Below are positions 53,911-62,590 of a stretch of DNA of 64,000 nt, one piece after another. A program made the translations under genes and the position numbers. This DNA is from Candidatus Zixiibacteriota bacterium (GTDB taxonomy: Bacteria > Zixibacteria > MSB-5A5 > GN15 > FEB-12): assembly GCA_040756055.1 (NCBI GenBank), contig JBFLZR010000001.1, forward strand, positions 561,849-625,848. The letters run 5' to 3'. The notes beneath the pieces were generated by a model. It worked only from the letters and a program-made list of their open reading frames with translations, was not told the DNA's origin and did not search any database. The number at the start of each line of letters is the position of its first letter. Position 1 is the first letter of the stretch.

Positions 53911-54864
53911 ATGGAAGACAACAAGAAGCTGGCACAACAGCAAAGAGATAATCTCATCTCAGAGCTTTCGGATAATATCCTCAAGACGGCAAAGACTATT
54001 GTCAGGCCGGAAGATGGTGACAGAAAAGTAGGCGAGATCGCCGCCGAAATTCGTCAGCGGCTCAGTTTTGAGGCCAACGTCCTTCTTAACGAGGCTGTCA
54101 CCCGTCTGAGCCCCGCCCGCCTGTACAAGGAGATAACCGATGCCCCGCAGCGCACTTTCCAGCGCTTCGGCAAAAATTTCCGCTTTCAGCACGCGCTGAT
54201 GTTTATCTCCGTGATAATCCTGATAATCACGGGCATGCCGCTCAAGTTCCCCACGCTGGGGATATCTAAGTTTATCGTCGTTGACGTATTCGGTGGATTG
54301 GAAAACTCCACCCTGATTCATCGTATCGGGGCCGTGGGGCTGATTTTCGTCGGTGTCTGGCACCTCGGCTATATAACAATTTCGAGATTTGGTCGACGTG
54401 ATTTCCTTTTGATGATCCCTCGCCCGGGAGACATCAAGGACTTTTTCCATACTCTGATGTTCTTCGTCGGTCGCCGCTCCAGTGGTCCGAAGTTCGGACG
54501 GTTCTCGTTCATTGAGAAATTCGACTACTGGGCTGTCTACTGGGGTATGGTTATCATGATCGGCTCCGGTATCATCATGTGGTTCAAGGAGTGGTTCCCC
54601 AAATACCTGTATGACATCGGTCGCGAGGCACACTCCGACGAGGGTTTGCTCGCCACTTTGGCCATCGTTATATGGCATTTTTACAACGTGCATTTCAATC
54701 CCGATGTATTTCCAATGAGCTGGGTCTGGTGGCACGGCAATCTGACCGAGGACGAGATGAAGCATCACCACCCGCTGGAGTACGCCGAGATTATCGAGGC
54801 CGAGTCGAAGCGGATAATCGAGCAGCAGGAAAAACTCGAACAGGCCGGGAGTGACGAAAAATGA
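53911..54864 (+). CDS. Cytochrome b (b561/formate-dehydrogenase-gamma-like) subunit
   Basis: 317 residues from the ATG at 53911, seven bases after the previous stop; a frame opening at 53875 lies inside the previous gene. A hydrophilic helical N-terminus of about 85 residues is followed by four or five membrane helices with candidate heme-b His in FRFQHALMF, STLIHRIGAVG, VWHLGYI and IVIWHFYNVHFNP. The chain continues into WWHGNLTEDEMKHHHPLEY, also found in the fused protein at 56476. It should pass electrons between the quinone pool and the nine-heme partner. Overlaps the next gene as ATGA. Confidence 0.87.
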   Translation: MEDNKKLAQQQRDNLISELSDNILKTAKTIVRPEDGDRKVGEIAAEIRQRLSFEANVLLNEAVTRLSPARLYKEITDAPQRTFQRFGKNFRFQHALMFISVIILIITGMPLKFPTLGISKFIVVDVFGGLENSTLIHRIGAVGLIFVGVWHLGYITISRFGRRDFLLMIPRPGDIKDFFHTLMFFVGRRSSGPKFGRFSFIEKFDYWAVYWGMVIMIGSGIIMWFKEWFPKYLYDIGREAHSDEGLLATLAIVIWHFYNVHFNPDVFPMSWVWWHGNLTEDEMKHHHPLEYAEIIEAESKRIIEQQEKLEQAGSDEK

Positions 54865-56429
54865 TAGGCTTTTTCAAGGAACTGTGGTCCATTCTGGTCA
54901 GGCACGGCAAGGGACTTACCATTTTCATAAGCGCCTGCGTGGTCGTTATCGTTGCCGCCCTCCTGTTCTTTTCATACGAAACTACACAGTCTTCATTCTG
55001 CGATTCCTGTCATTATATGGACCCCTACGTGAGACACTGGCAAGCTTCATCGCATGCCGGTGTGGACTGCGTGGCGTGCCACGACTATGGCGCTCTGGAT
55101 CTGGCGGTCTCAACCTTCAAATACTGGACCAACACCTATGACAGCCGACCGAAAGCCGTCGTTCCCGATGAGAACTGTCTTTCTTCGGATTGCCACGACC
55201 ACGAGACGCTCGATGTCGCTCAGCAATTCAGAAAAGGGATCACTTTTCAGCACAATGTTCACCTTGGCAAGGAACTTCGCGGTGGAAAACTCCGATGCAC
55301 CTCCTGCCACAACCAGATCGTTCAATACGATGACGAGGTTCAGGGGCACATGGCTGTCAACGATAAGAGTTGCTTTGTGTGCCATTTCAAAGATGCCGGT
55401 ATGGGGGAAGCGATAACGGGCTGTAATTCGTGCCATGGAATGCCGGAAAAACAGGTAGAACATGCCGGTTTTGTGTTCGACCACGAACCATATCTGAAGC
55501 TTGGCGTGGAATGCAAACAGTGTCACGTCCAGATTGTCAAGGGAGATGGTTCCGTGGCGGAGTCGAAGTGCTACTCATGTCATGTGGAAAGGTCGCCTCA
55601 ACAGATTTCACGAGCGCAGCTTCATGATATTCACGTCACCGAGCAGGGGATCGATTGTTATAAGTGTCATTCCGATATAGAGCACGGCAATTTCCGCATG
55701 GCTAGCGCCCTCGAGATTGAATGCGAAAGCTGTCATCTGAGACAGCACAATGCGCCCAAGCAGATGTACATGGGTATCGGCGGTAAAGACAGTGTCGATA
55801 TGCCCAGTGAGATGTTTACAGCGCAGGTGTCCTGTACCGGCTGTCACACTCACGTTACTCCGGAAGGCGAGATACTGGCCCACCAGGAGAAAAAAGAAGC
55901 CTCCCGCAAATCGTGTGTCACCTGTCATGGTGAGGGGTATGACCTGATGTTCGATAACTGGTTGGAAGGCAGCAAGAAAGTGCTGGCGGAATACGCTGAG
56001 TTCCTCTCCTCCGCCCGCTCGGACTACAATAACGCCGGTGGCGGCAAAAGTGCCAGACAAAAAGCGCGAGTTGCTCTGGACAAATCGCAGGAAAACTATA
56101 ACTTTGTACGTGAGGGGCACATACCGCATAATATCCGGTATGCCCTCTACCTGCTTAATAGCAGCACCGATGATTTTGAAACGGCGATGAAGCAGATAAA
56201 TAAAGGCTACTCGGCTCCCAGCCGTGGAGCAAGCCTGAGGGCCGAGAACACGTGCCTTACTTTCTGTCACGGGAAGTCACTAAATCCCGAGTGGGTCATG
56301 TACGACCAGCGCGAACTGCCGCACCGGATGCATGTGGCGGAGTTCGGACTCGGTTGTGAAAGCTGTCATTCCGTGACCGAACATGGCAAGACAAAAATCG
56401 AGCAATCGGTTTGCGCCGATTGCCATTAA
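54861..56429 (+). CDS. Fifteen-heme NapC/NirT-type cytochrome c
   Basis: 522 residues. One N-terminal helix (GLTIFISACVVVIVAALLFF) and then 13 CXXCH, one CX4CH (CLSSDCH) and one CX3CH (CLTFCH). The first, FCDSCHYMDPYVRHW, matches the NrfH/NapC entry heme. Between hemes 12 and 13 lies a helix-rich heme-free stretch (about 360-450; EGSKKVLAEYAEFLSSARSD, GHIPHNIRYALYLLNS) that recalls the helical bundle of NrfA-like enzymes. The protein ends exactly on its last heme site, CADCH. A reductase or large electron relay is possible; substrate unknown. Confidence 0.87.
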   Translation: MIGFFKELWSILVRHGKGLTIFISACVVVIVAALLFFSYETTQSSFCDSCHYMDPYVRHWQASSHAGVDCVACHDYGALDLAVSTFKYWTNTYDSRPKAVVPDENCLSSDCHDHETLDVAQQFRKGITFQHNVHLGKELRGGKLRCTSCHNQIVQYDDEVQGHMAVNDKSCFVCHFKDAGMGEAITGCNSCHGMPEKQVEHAGFVFDHEPYLKLGVECKQCHVQIVKGDGSVAESKCYSCHVERSPQQISRAQLHDIHVTEQGIDCYKCHSDIEHGNFRMASALEIECESCHLRQHNAPKQMYMGIGGKDSVDMPSEMFTAQVSCTGCHTHVTPEGEILAHQEKKEASRKSCVTCHGEGYDLMFDNWLEGSKKVLAEYAEFLSSARSDYNNAGGGKSARQKARVALDKSQENYNFVREGHIPHNIRYALYLLNSSTDDFETAMKQINKGYSAPSRGASLRAENTCLTFCHGKSLNPEWVMYDQRELPHRMHVAEFGLGCESCHSVTEHGKTKIEQSVCADCH

Positions 56430-56475
56430 TAAATAAATAGTGCCAGTATGGCACCGAAATAAGAGGAGTCAATAA

Positions 56476-58443
56476 ATGAAGGTGTTAAGACTGATTGTTG
56501 CGGGCGCGCTGATTTTGTGCTCGTTTGGCATCAGTGCCCACGCCCAAGACGACAACGAGACCTGCCTCTCGTGCCATGCTGACAACGAACTGACAGGACT
56601 TGATCATAAAGGCATAGAAATATCCATGTACGTGACCGAAGCATCCATCGATTCTTCGGTTCACGCCGGTATGGGATGTGTCGACTGCCACACCGACCTG
56701 ATAGACTTCGAAGACTATCCACACGCGGAAGAACTCCAGAAAGTGGACTGCTCTTCCAATTGTCACACCGAAGAGGGCGGCATCTACGCGGCCTCGGCTC
56801 ACGGTGAAGCACTCGACAACCCCAACGCTCCGACCTGCGCCTCCTGCCACGGTAACCACAACATCATGTCGCACTTGAGCCCGAACGCTCCGACCTCGGC
56901 CAAGAACCTGCCTTACACCTGTTCCAATTGCCATCGCAGACAGGTTCTTACCGATGATCCCGATGTTAAGATCGTGGATTCCTTCGATCGCTATATGCGC
57001 GGAATTCATGCCGAAGGCATCCAGAAGGGAATCGGCTCGGCGGCTTCTTGCGATGACTGCCACGGTATTCATAATCTAAAGAAGGCCTCGGATCAGACTT
57101 CCATGGTTAACAAGATGAACATTCCAAGAACCTGTTCCAAGTGCCACAACGACATCTACATTCAGTACAATCGGGGTATCCACGGTAAGGCTCTCGCGGC
57201 AGGTATCCTCGACAGCCCCAACTGCGCCGACTGCCACGGAGAGCACGAGATTCTGCAGATCAACGATCCGAAATCACCGGTCAACGCGGCCAACCTGTCT
57301 GACTATGTTTGCGGCAAGTGCCACAACGATCCGGTTATCGTTGAGAAGTTCGGTCTGGGCAATGACCGCTTTACATCATACCAGGATTCATATCACGGTC
57401 TGGCCATTCGGGGCGGCTCAATCAAAGTCGCCAATTGCGCCTCCTGCCACAAAGCGCATGACATATTGCCGTCCACCAATCCCGCTTCTTCGATTCATCC
57501 CAATAATCTTACGGAAACCTGTCAAAGATGTCACGTCGGCGCCACCTACGCTTTCGCCAGCAGTTACACGCATAGAACCGCCTACGCGCAGTTCAACGAG
57601 CTCGATTCGATCGTGAAATGGATTTATATTGTCGCCATCGTTTTTATTATTGGCGCCATGATGACCCATAACCTGATTATTCTGGCCCGCTTCCTGATTG
57701 AGAAAAGTCGCTACAACAAGCAACAACCGCAGGTGCAACGATTCACAGGAAGTATGGTGTACCAGCATATGGTTGTCACGGTCTCATTTATCGCGCTGGT
57801 CATCACCGGCTTTGCCCTAAGATATCCCGACGCCTGGTGGGTATCTATTCTCAACTTCTTTGGTATTTTCGAAAGTGCCCGCTCCGTAATCCATCGTGTA
57901 GCTGCCATATTGCTGCTTTACATCTCCTTGCACCATGCCCTCTTTTTGTTTTTGACAAAGCGCGGACGCTTCCAGTTCAAGGCCCTGCTGCCGGAGAAGA
58001 AAGACATCACCGATATCTTCTTGAACCTTAAGTACCACATGGGACTTGCCGAGCAGAAACCTAAATTCGGATTTTACGATTACACCATGAAAGCGGAGTA
58101 CTGGGCCCTCGTGTGGGGTACGTTCGTAATGGCCTTCACCGGTTTCGTGCTGTGGTTCCCGACTTTCTTCACATCCTTTTTGCCGCCATGGGTTGTAAAA
58201 ATATCCGAGACCATTCACTTCTATGAAGCCTGGCTGGCGACTCTGGCTATAGCTGTCTTCCACTTCTTCTTCGTGGTCTTCCACCCGGAACAATACCCGA
58301 TGTCGTTTACCTGGCTGACCGGAAAGATGACTGTCAGCGAAGTACAGCATCATCACCCGGCCTGGTACGAGCAGCTTAAGGCTGAGGAAAAGATCAGTGA
58401 AGGGACTGAGGCTGATACCAAAACCGAAAAGACCATCGGCTGA
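56476..58443 (+). CDS. Fused 11-heme cytochrome c / cytochrome b protein
   Basis: 655 residues. Signal peptide 1-23 (AHAQ). Periplasmic part (about 24-370) with ten CXXCH and one CX3CH (CSSNCH), in the same repeat style and with the same N-terminal block as the nine-heme protein. A helix (WIYIVAIVFIIGAMMTHNLI) leads to a b-type part (about 430-640) with His in VYQHMVV, SVIHRVAAI, ISLHHALF and AVFHFFFVVFHPEQ, homologous to the gene at 53911, ending in the same VQHHHPAWYEQLKAEE element. One chain thus spans quinone, heme b and heme c. GAGGAG precedes the ATG; a strong terminator follows. Confidence 0.9.
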   Translation: MKVLRLIVAGALILCSFGISAHAQDDNETCLSCHADNELTGLDHKGIEISMYVTEASIDSSVHAGMGCVDCHTDLIDFEDYPHAEELQKVDCSSNCHTEEGGIYAASAHGEALDNPNAPTCASCHGNHNIMSHLSPNAPTSAKNLPYTCSNCHRRQVLTDDPDVKIVDSFDRYMRGIHAEGIQKGIGSAASCDDCHGIHNLKKASDQTSMVNKMNIPRTCSKCHNDIYIQYNRGIHGKALAAGILDSPNCADCHGEHEILQINDPKSPVNAANLSDYVCGKCHNDPVIVEKFGLGNDRFTSYQDSYHGLAIRGGSIKVANCASCHKAHDILPSTNPASSIHPNNLTETCQRCHVGATYAFASSYTHRTAYAQFNELDSIVKWIYIVAIVFIIGAMMTHNLIILARFLIEKSRYNKQQPQVQRFTGSMVYQHMVVTVSFIALVITGFALRYPDAWWVSILNFFGIFESARSVIHRVAAILLLYISLHHALFLFLTKRGRFQFKALLPEKKDITDIFLNLKYHMGLAEQKPKFGFYDYTMKAEYWALVWGTFVMAFTGFVLWFPTFFTSFLPPWVVKISETIHFYEAWLATLAIAVFHFFFVVFHPEQYPMSFTWLTGKMTVSEVQHHHPAWYEQLKAEEKISEGTEADTKTEKTIG

Positions 58444-58463
58444 GAAACACTGACTTAAGAATC

Positions 58464-58500
58464 AAAAAGCGGCTCTCCCGGATTACCGGAAGAGCCGCTT
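58464..58500. terminator. Hairpin between the cytochrome cluster and the PDZ gene
   Basis: AAGCGGCTCT / AGAGCCGCTT outer stem with an inner CCGG/CCGG stem and ATTA loop. On the minus strand a U-tract follows (58464-58468 and beyond), on the plus strand only CTGTTATTT, so it ends both convergent units, more strongly on the minus side. Confidence 0.75.
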
Positions 58501-58522
58501 CTGTTATTTGCGGCTAAGCGAA

Positions 58523-59707
58523 TCAGTTATCACCAGGGCCCGGTATCAGCGAGTCCTCATACAACGTATCGGTCGTTTCGAAAGAGTCATCATCGTAAGT
58601 ACTGTCCTTCAAGAAATTAATCCGGATGGGCTGCATTACGATCTGCTCGGTGTAGCCGTCACGAACGATCTCGTACGTAGCACCTCCGCGCCTTTCCATA
58701 CCTTCGAGAGTATACTCGACCAGCGTCTTGAAATTTCGCACCATGCGACCATCAACCCGACGGATGACATCATCCGGCTTCAAACCACAGGCGTAACCCA
58801 GCCGGTAAACATCAACTTTCTCAACCACCAGGTTGCCGCTGCCGTTGTTTCTGGCCGTGAAGCCGAGCTGACCTTTCAGAGGGAGGTCCTCGATGTATGG
58901 CCTTGGCCCCTCATTGGCAACGGTTTTTACCGGTCGAGGGGGGCGAGTGGCCATCACCAGATCCGAGTTTTCCGGCTCACTCAAAACCCAGTCAGCCAGC
59001 GTCCGCTTGGGCGACAGCAGCCAGCTATCCAGGAAATATCGCTCAAAGACTTCTTTTCCGGGAAACCTCTCCCTCCAGAACGTTGATCGATAGGCGGCAT
59101 AGGTAGAGTCTATCCCGATTATGTTCTGGCAAGTGTTGACAGCCAGAAGCATCGCCAGGTTATCCCGGCGATATGGTCCCGGATTCATCAGGCGGTGAGA
59201 GACAATCGGGTGGTAGATGCCGTCTTCCGGCTGATATGCTTGTGCCAGCATGCGCTTCGCCAGTTGAAACACGAGATTGAGGATCTGACGGCTGCCCTCA
59301 GGGGCCGCTTCGATAAGCCCACCGCTTTGAAGGCCGCCGATCGGGATAATCAGCGGATCCGAAGAACCGATGGTGGGAAAGTAGCGGACCAGGTAGATGT
59401 CAAATTCGCTTTCATGCCACTGTATCCCCGAGAATTCCCTCAGGATGTGCAAAACAGTGTCTCCCTGCTGCTGCCAGAAGGCCATCAGCGAACTGTCATT
59501 TTGCGAGACCCAGCGCATATCACCTGTCACCGAGTGGGTTCGGTAGAACCTCGGGTAGAGATTCTCCTGAAGGGATACGGCATGATCGTTGACGCGTACC
59601 TTGGGGATGAAGTTACTGTAATTGAAAATTGAATAATACGTATCCTGTCCTGCCGAAGAACCGGTCAACAGCAGGAGAATAATAGAAACCAGCGACAAAT
59701 TTTTCAT
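58523..59707 (-). CDS. Exported protein with C-terminal PDZ domain
   Basis: 394 residues from the ATG at 59707, where a signal peptide begins (MKNLSLVSIILLLLTGSSAG); an ATG seven codons earlier is possible. The central part (about 60-260) has no motif I know; HILREFSGIQWHESEFDIYL and LAKRMLAQAYQPEDGIYHPI hint at a degenerate metallopeptidase-like fold, but no HExxH is present. A PDZ domain fills about 275-365 (YRLGYACGLKPDDVIRRVDG). No protease domain is attached. It faces the cytochrome cluster convergently. Confidence 0.65.
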   Translation of the reverse strand: MKNLSLVSIILLLLTGSSAGQDTYYSIFNYSNFIPKVRVNDHAVSLQENLYPRFYRTHSVTGDMRWVSQNDSSLMAFWQQQGDTVLHILREFSGIQWHESEFDIYLVRYFPTIGSSDPLIIPIGGLQSGGLIEAAPEGSRQILNLVFQLAKRMLAQAYQPEDGIYHPIVSHRLMNPGPYRRDNLAMLLAVNTCQNIIGIDSTYAAYRSTFWRERFPGKEVFERYFLDSWLLSPKRTLADWVLSEPENSDLVMATRPPRPVKTVANEGPRPYIEDLPLKGQLGFTARNNGSGNLVVEKVDVYRLGYACGLKPDDVIRRVDGRMVRNFKTLVEYTLEGMERRGGATYEIVRDGYTEQIVMQPIRINFLKDSTYDDDSFETTDTLYEDSLIPGPGDN

Positions 59708-59750
59708 GGGATTAAAAGTAACACCCAATTTGTCCCTGTGGCAAGTAAAA

Positions 59751-60653
59751 CTATGTTAGTGGTTGTGGCTGCGATGGCGCCACGGCCTCGGGAGCAACCG
59801 CCCCCGGCTCAACCAGCTCAAAGTAAAACAGTGTATAGAGATTCTCGTAGAAAACGCCGACCAGTCCACCGAGTACGATTGTAATCGGCAATCCCGCCAG
59901 AATTCCTATTAACAACGCCGCCAAAGGCGACATATCCGCCATCAGTCCAATCGCGGCGAACGGCATCCCGAATATCGCCCAGACCATCGCCAATCCGATC
60001 GCCAGAGCTATAGCGAATGCAATCGATATCAAGAACATAAGAGCCATTTTTCCAATGTGCCGCTTAAATAAAATGTATGCTTCCTCCAGAGCGCTGGTGA
60101 TAGACGTGTTTCTGACCACCACGACTCTTTCGGCAACATTGAATACCGAAGCGAAGAAAAAGACGCCGAAGAGAAAGGCCGGGATCAAGGCCAGCAACGA
60201 CAGGACTCCCAGCGCTACGTGAATGGCGAACGCCACGATACCGATGATAACCAGCACGAAAACCAGGGCCAGAAAGCTCAGCACCGCGATTATCAAAAGT
60301 ATGAAAAGGCGCAAGAAGTAATCCAGCCCGGTCGAAAAGGCGTCACTAAAACGATAGAGTCCCCCTCGCTGAATCTTGTTCGTTGAGTCAATGATTGCCC
60401 CGCGCGCCAGAATGTTCAGCACCATGAATATGACTGCCATACCAAGTATGGCCAGAACGAACATTCCCAGAAGTTCCGTCGGGAAGTGAAAATTCTGCAG
60501 ATCGCTCGGAAAATACGGATCCATATTCATCTTCTTGCCGGTATTAATATAGAAGTTGGAGTAGCCGCTGCCGGCGAAGACTCCGAAGATCCAAAGCGAT
60601 TTGTATTTCCAGGCAATCTCGAATGAGCGGTTGATTATCTTGCCGTAATCCAT
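59751..60653 (-). CDS. Multi-pass membrane protein of unknown function
   Basis: 300 residues. Two ATGs stand in tandem (60656 and 60653); GGGAGG four bases before the second favours 60653. The N-terminal DYGKIINRSFEIAWKYKSLW is followed by about six helices and a conserved-looking NTSITSALEEAYILFKRHIG segment, like the glycerophosphoryl-diester-phosphodiesterase membrane-domain and DUF7544-type families. The C-terminus is Pro/Ala-rich. No enzyme motif. Confidence 0.65.
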   Translation of the reverse strand: MDYGKIINRSFEIAWKYKSLWIFGVFAGSGYSNFYINTGKKMNMDPYFPSDLQNFHFPTELLGMFVLAILGMAVIFMVLNILARGAIIDSTNKIQRGGLYRFSDAFSTGLDYFLRLFILLIIAVLSFLALVFVLVIIGIVAFAIHVALGVLSLLALIPAFLFGVFFFASVFNVAERVVVVRNTSITSALEEAYILFKRHIGKMALMFLISIAFAIALAIGLAMVWAIFGMPFAAIGLMADMSPLAALLIGILAGLPITIVLGGLVGVFYENLYTLFYFELVEPGAVAPEAVAPSQPQPLT

Positions 60654-60815
60654 CATACCTCCCTGCGTTTGAAAATAGTACCTTCTCAATGGAAGGATAT
60701 TCGGTTTCAAACCACAAAAACAACCTCAATTTAGCACATTTTCCTTTTCCACAGAGGCTTGCCAGGATTATTTTGGCTTAGTGACACACACACAGGACCG
60801 ATTAAGGAAGGCCGA

Positions 60816-61196
60816 ATGACATTTTTGAGATACTACCTGATGCTTGTGCTCATCGCCGTTTCGATTATCATCGGCTGCGGCCAAGAAGATAAAGACGGCG
60901 CCAGGTCGGACACGCGGGATACCTTGGGCACAGCCGCCGCAACCGACAGTATCGTGTTCGAAATGCCGGGGGCCGATTCGGTTACCGTGTTCGAACTGCT
61001 GCGACAGTCACATGAAGTCCAGTTTGTTCAAACCGCAGCCGGCGTCTTCGTAAAGAGCATCGACTCAATTGAAAACAGTGCCACTCATTTCTGGATCTAC
61101 TCTGTCGATGACACGGTGGCTATGGTGGCGGCCGATGATTATATCACCTCCGACAGTGATATCGTCAGATGGCATTACCGCAAAATGAGCCCTTGA
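60816..61196 (+). CDS. Small lipoprotein with DUF4430-like domain
   Basis: 126 residues from the ATG at 60816 (AAGGAAGG upstream); the longer frame lacks a ribosome site. Lipobox IIGC. After a short linker, VTVFELLRQSHEVQFVQ, GVFVKSIDSIEN, FWIYSVDDTVAMVAADDYIT and DIVRWHY follow the order of the DUF4430 / transcobalamin C-terminal-like fold (beta-grasp). The partner is unknown. It lies 62 bases before kdsA but probably is a separate unit. Confidence 0.65.
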   Translation: MTFLRYYLMLVLIAVSIIIGCGQEDKDGARSDTRDTLGTAAATDSIVFEMPGADSVTVFELLRQSHEVQFVQTAAGVFVKSIDSIENSATHFWIYSVDDTVAMVAADDYITSDSDIVRWHYRKMSP

Positions 61197-61258
61197 GCCG
61201 GTGTTTTCAGCCCCAATTATAGCTGGATTTTTAACCGGCGCACCTTATATTTCCTGCT

Positions 61259-62053
61259 ATGTCCAACGGCACAATGCAAAAGATCGAACGGGGTGAGTTT
61301 TTCCTCCTCGCCGGACCCTGCGTAATAGAATCCCGGGAAATTTGTTTTGAAATCGCCGATAAGGTCAAGTCTCTCTGCGAGAAAGCGGGCCTGCCTTATG
61401 TTTTCAAGGCATCCTACCAAAAGGCTAATCGCCTTTCGGCGACCTCATTCACGGGTCCGGGCATGGAGACTGGTCTCGAAATTCTCGGCGAGTTGAAAAG
61501 CCGGTTTGATCTTCCGATACTCACCGACATCCATGAAACCGATCAAATCCCGGAAGCAGCCCGGGTTGCTGACATCCTCCAAATTCCAGCCTTCCTAAGC
61601 CGCCAGACCGACCTGGTGAGGCAAGCCGGGCAGACCGGCAAATGGGTCAACATCAAAAAAGGGCAGTTTCTGGCCCCCGAAGACATGGCCAAAATAGCTG
61701 AAAAGGCCGAGTCGAAAAAAGTAATGCTCACCGAGCGCGGCACTACCTTCGGATACCGCAACCTCGTTGTCGATTTCCGCTCTCTGATGATAATGAAAGA
61801 GACCGGCTATCCGGTCGTTTTCGACGCTACCCACTCGCTGCAGCTTCCGGGTGGAGGCGGCGGTGTTTCCACCGGCCAGCCGGAATATATCATCCCGATG
61901 GCCAAGGCCGCCGCCGCGATTGGTATCGATGGTCTCTTCGTTGAGACTCACCCGAAACCGGCCGAGGCCCTGTCCGATGCCAGCGCCATGTTGCCGCTGG
62001 ACAAAATGGAAGAGCTGCTGAATTCCGTCTTGAAAATCAGAAAGGCACGTTAA
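61259..62053 (+). CDS. kdsA: 3-deoxy-8-phosphooctulonate synthase (KDO-8-P synthase)
   Basis: 264 residues. It condenses PEP with arabinose-5-phosphate to KDO-8-phosphate. LLAGPCVIESREIC, FKASYQKANRLS, TERGTTFGYRNLVVDFR, FDATHSLQLPGG and FVETHPKPAEALSDASAML are the signature blocks. The Cys in GPC, the His in ATHS, the Glu in VETH and the Asp in SDAS form the metal site of the metal-dependent class (Aquifex type), in contrast to the Asn of the E. coli enzyme. First gene of the KDO operon. Confidence 0.95.
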   Translation: MSNGTMQKIERGEFFLLAGPCVIESREICFEIADKVKSLCEKAGLPYVFKASYQKANRLSATSFTGPGMETGLEILGELKSRFDLPILTDIHETDQIPEAARVADILQIPAFLSRQTDLVRQAGQTGKWVNIKKGQFLAPEDMAKIAEKAESKKVMLTERGTTFGYRNLVVDFRSLMIMKETGYPVVFDATHSLQLPGGGGGVSTGQPEYIIPMAKAAAAIGIDGLFVETHPKPAEALSDASAMLPLDKMEELLNSVLKIRKAR

Positions 62054-62059
62054 CAGACC

Positions 62060-62590
62060 ATGCCAAAACTCACCCTCGAGCAGCTCAAGGAAAAGCTGAG
62101 AAGGATAAAATTGCTGGCTCTTGATGTCGATGGTGTCCTGACCGACGACAGCCTGTTTTTCGGCCCCGATGGATTCGAGCTGAAGCGGTTTAATATATCC
62201 GATGGTCTCTATATAGTTCTGGCGATGCGCAGCGGACTCGAGATCGCTATCGTGTCAGGAAGATATTCACCGGCCACTGATACCCGCATGAAAGACCTCG
62301 GTGTGAAACACATTCTTCAGGGAATGAAGGATAAAGTCGAGATGATAACGCCGCTGGTTAAGGAGCTTGACCTTACGTTCGATGACATCGCTTTTGTCGG
62401 CAATGAGATCCTTGATATCAAACTGGCAAAGCTGGCTTCGGTCGGAATCGCCGTTGCCGACTCCAGTCCGGATATGCTTGATGCCGCCGATTTTGTCACC
62501 GAAAAAAATGGTGGCGAAGGAGCCGTGCGGGAGGTCATCGAATACTATTTTGAGGCGAATAATATCGATCCCAAGGAGTTTTTGATATGA
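62060..62590 (+). CDS. kdsC: KDO-8-phosphate phosphatase
   Basis: 176 residues, the short tetrameric HAD form. LLALDVDGVLTDDSLFF holds the nucleophile Asp and acid Asp; IAIVSGRYSPATDTRMKDLG has the second-motif Ser, and FVGNEILDIKLAK is the third and fourth motif region, where the usual GDD-type acid cluster reads GNEILD. It removes phosphate from KDO-8-P. Six bases after kdsA, overlapping the next gene as ATGA. Confidence 0.93.
   Translation: MPKLTLEQLKEKLRRIKLLALDVDGVLTDDSLFFGPDGFELKRFNISDGLYIVLAMRSGLEIAIVSGRYSPATDTRMKDLGVKHILQGMKDKVEMITPLVKELDLTFDDIAFVGNEILDIKLAKLASVGIAVADSSPDMLDAADFVTEKNGGEGAVREVIEYYFEANNIDPKEFLI

Noticed and set aside
51640-58443. Repeats in the cytochrome region as a DNA repeat array
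   Set aside because: The similarity is at protein level (heme repeat units of about 50-60 residues); the DNA copies are diverged and in frame.
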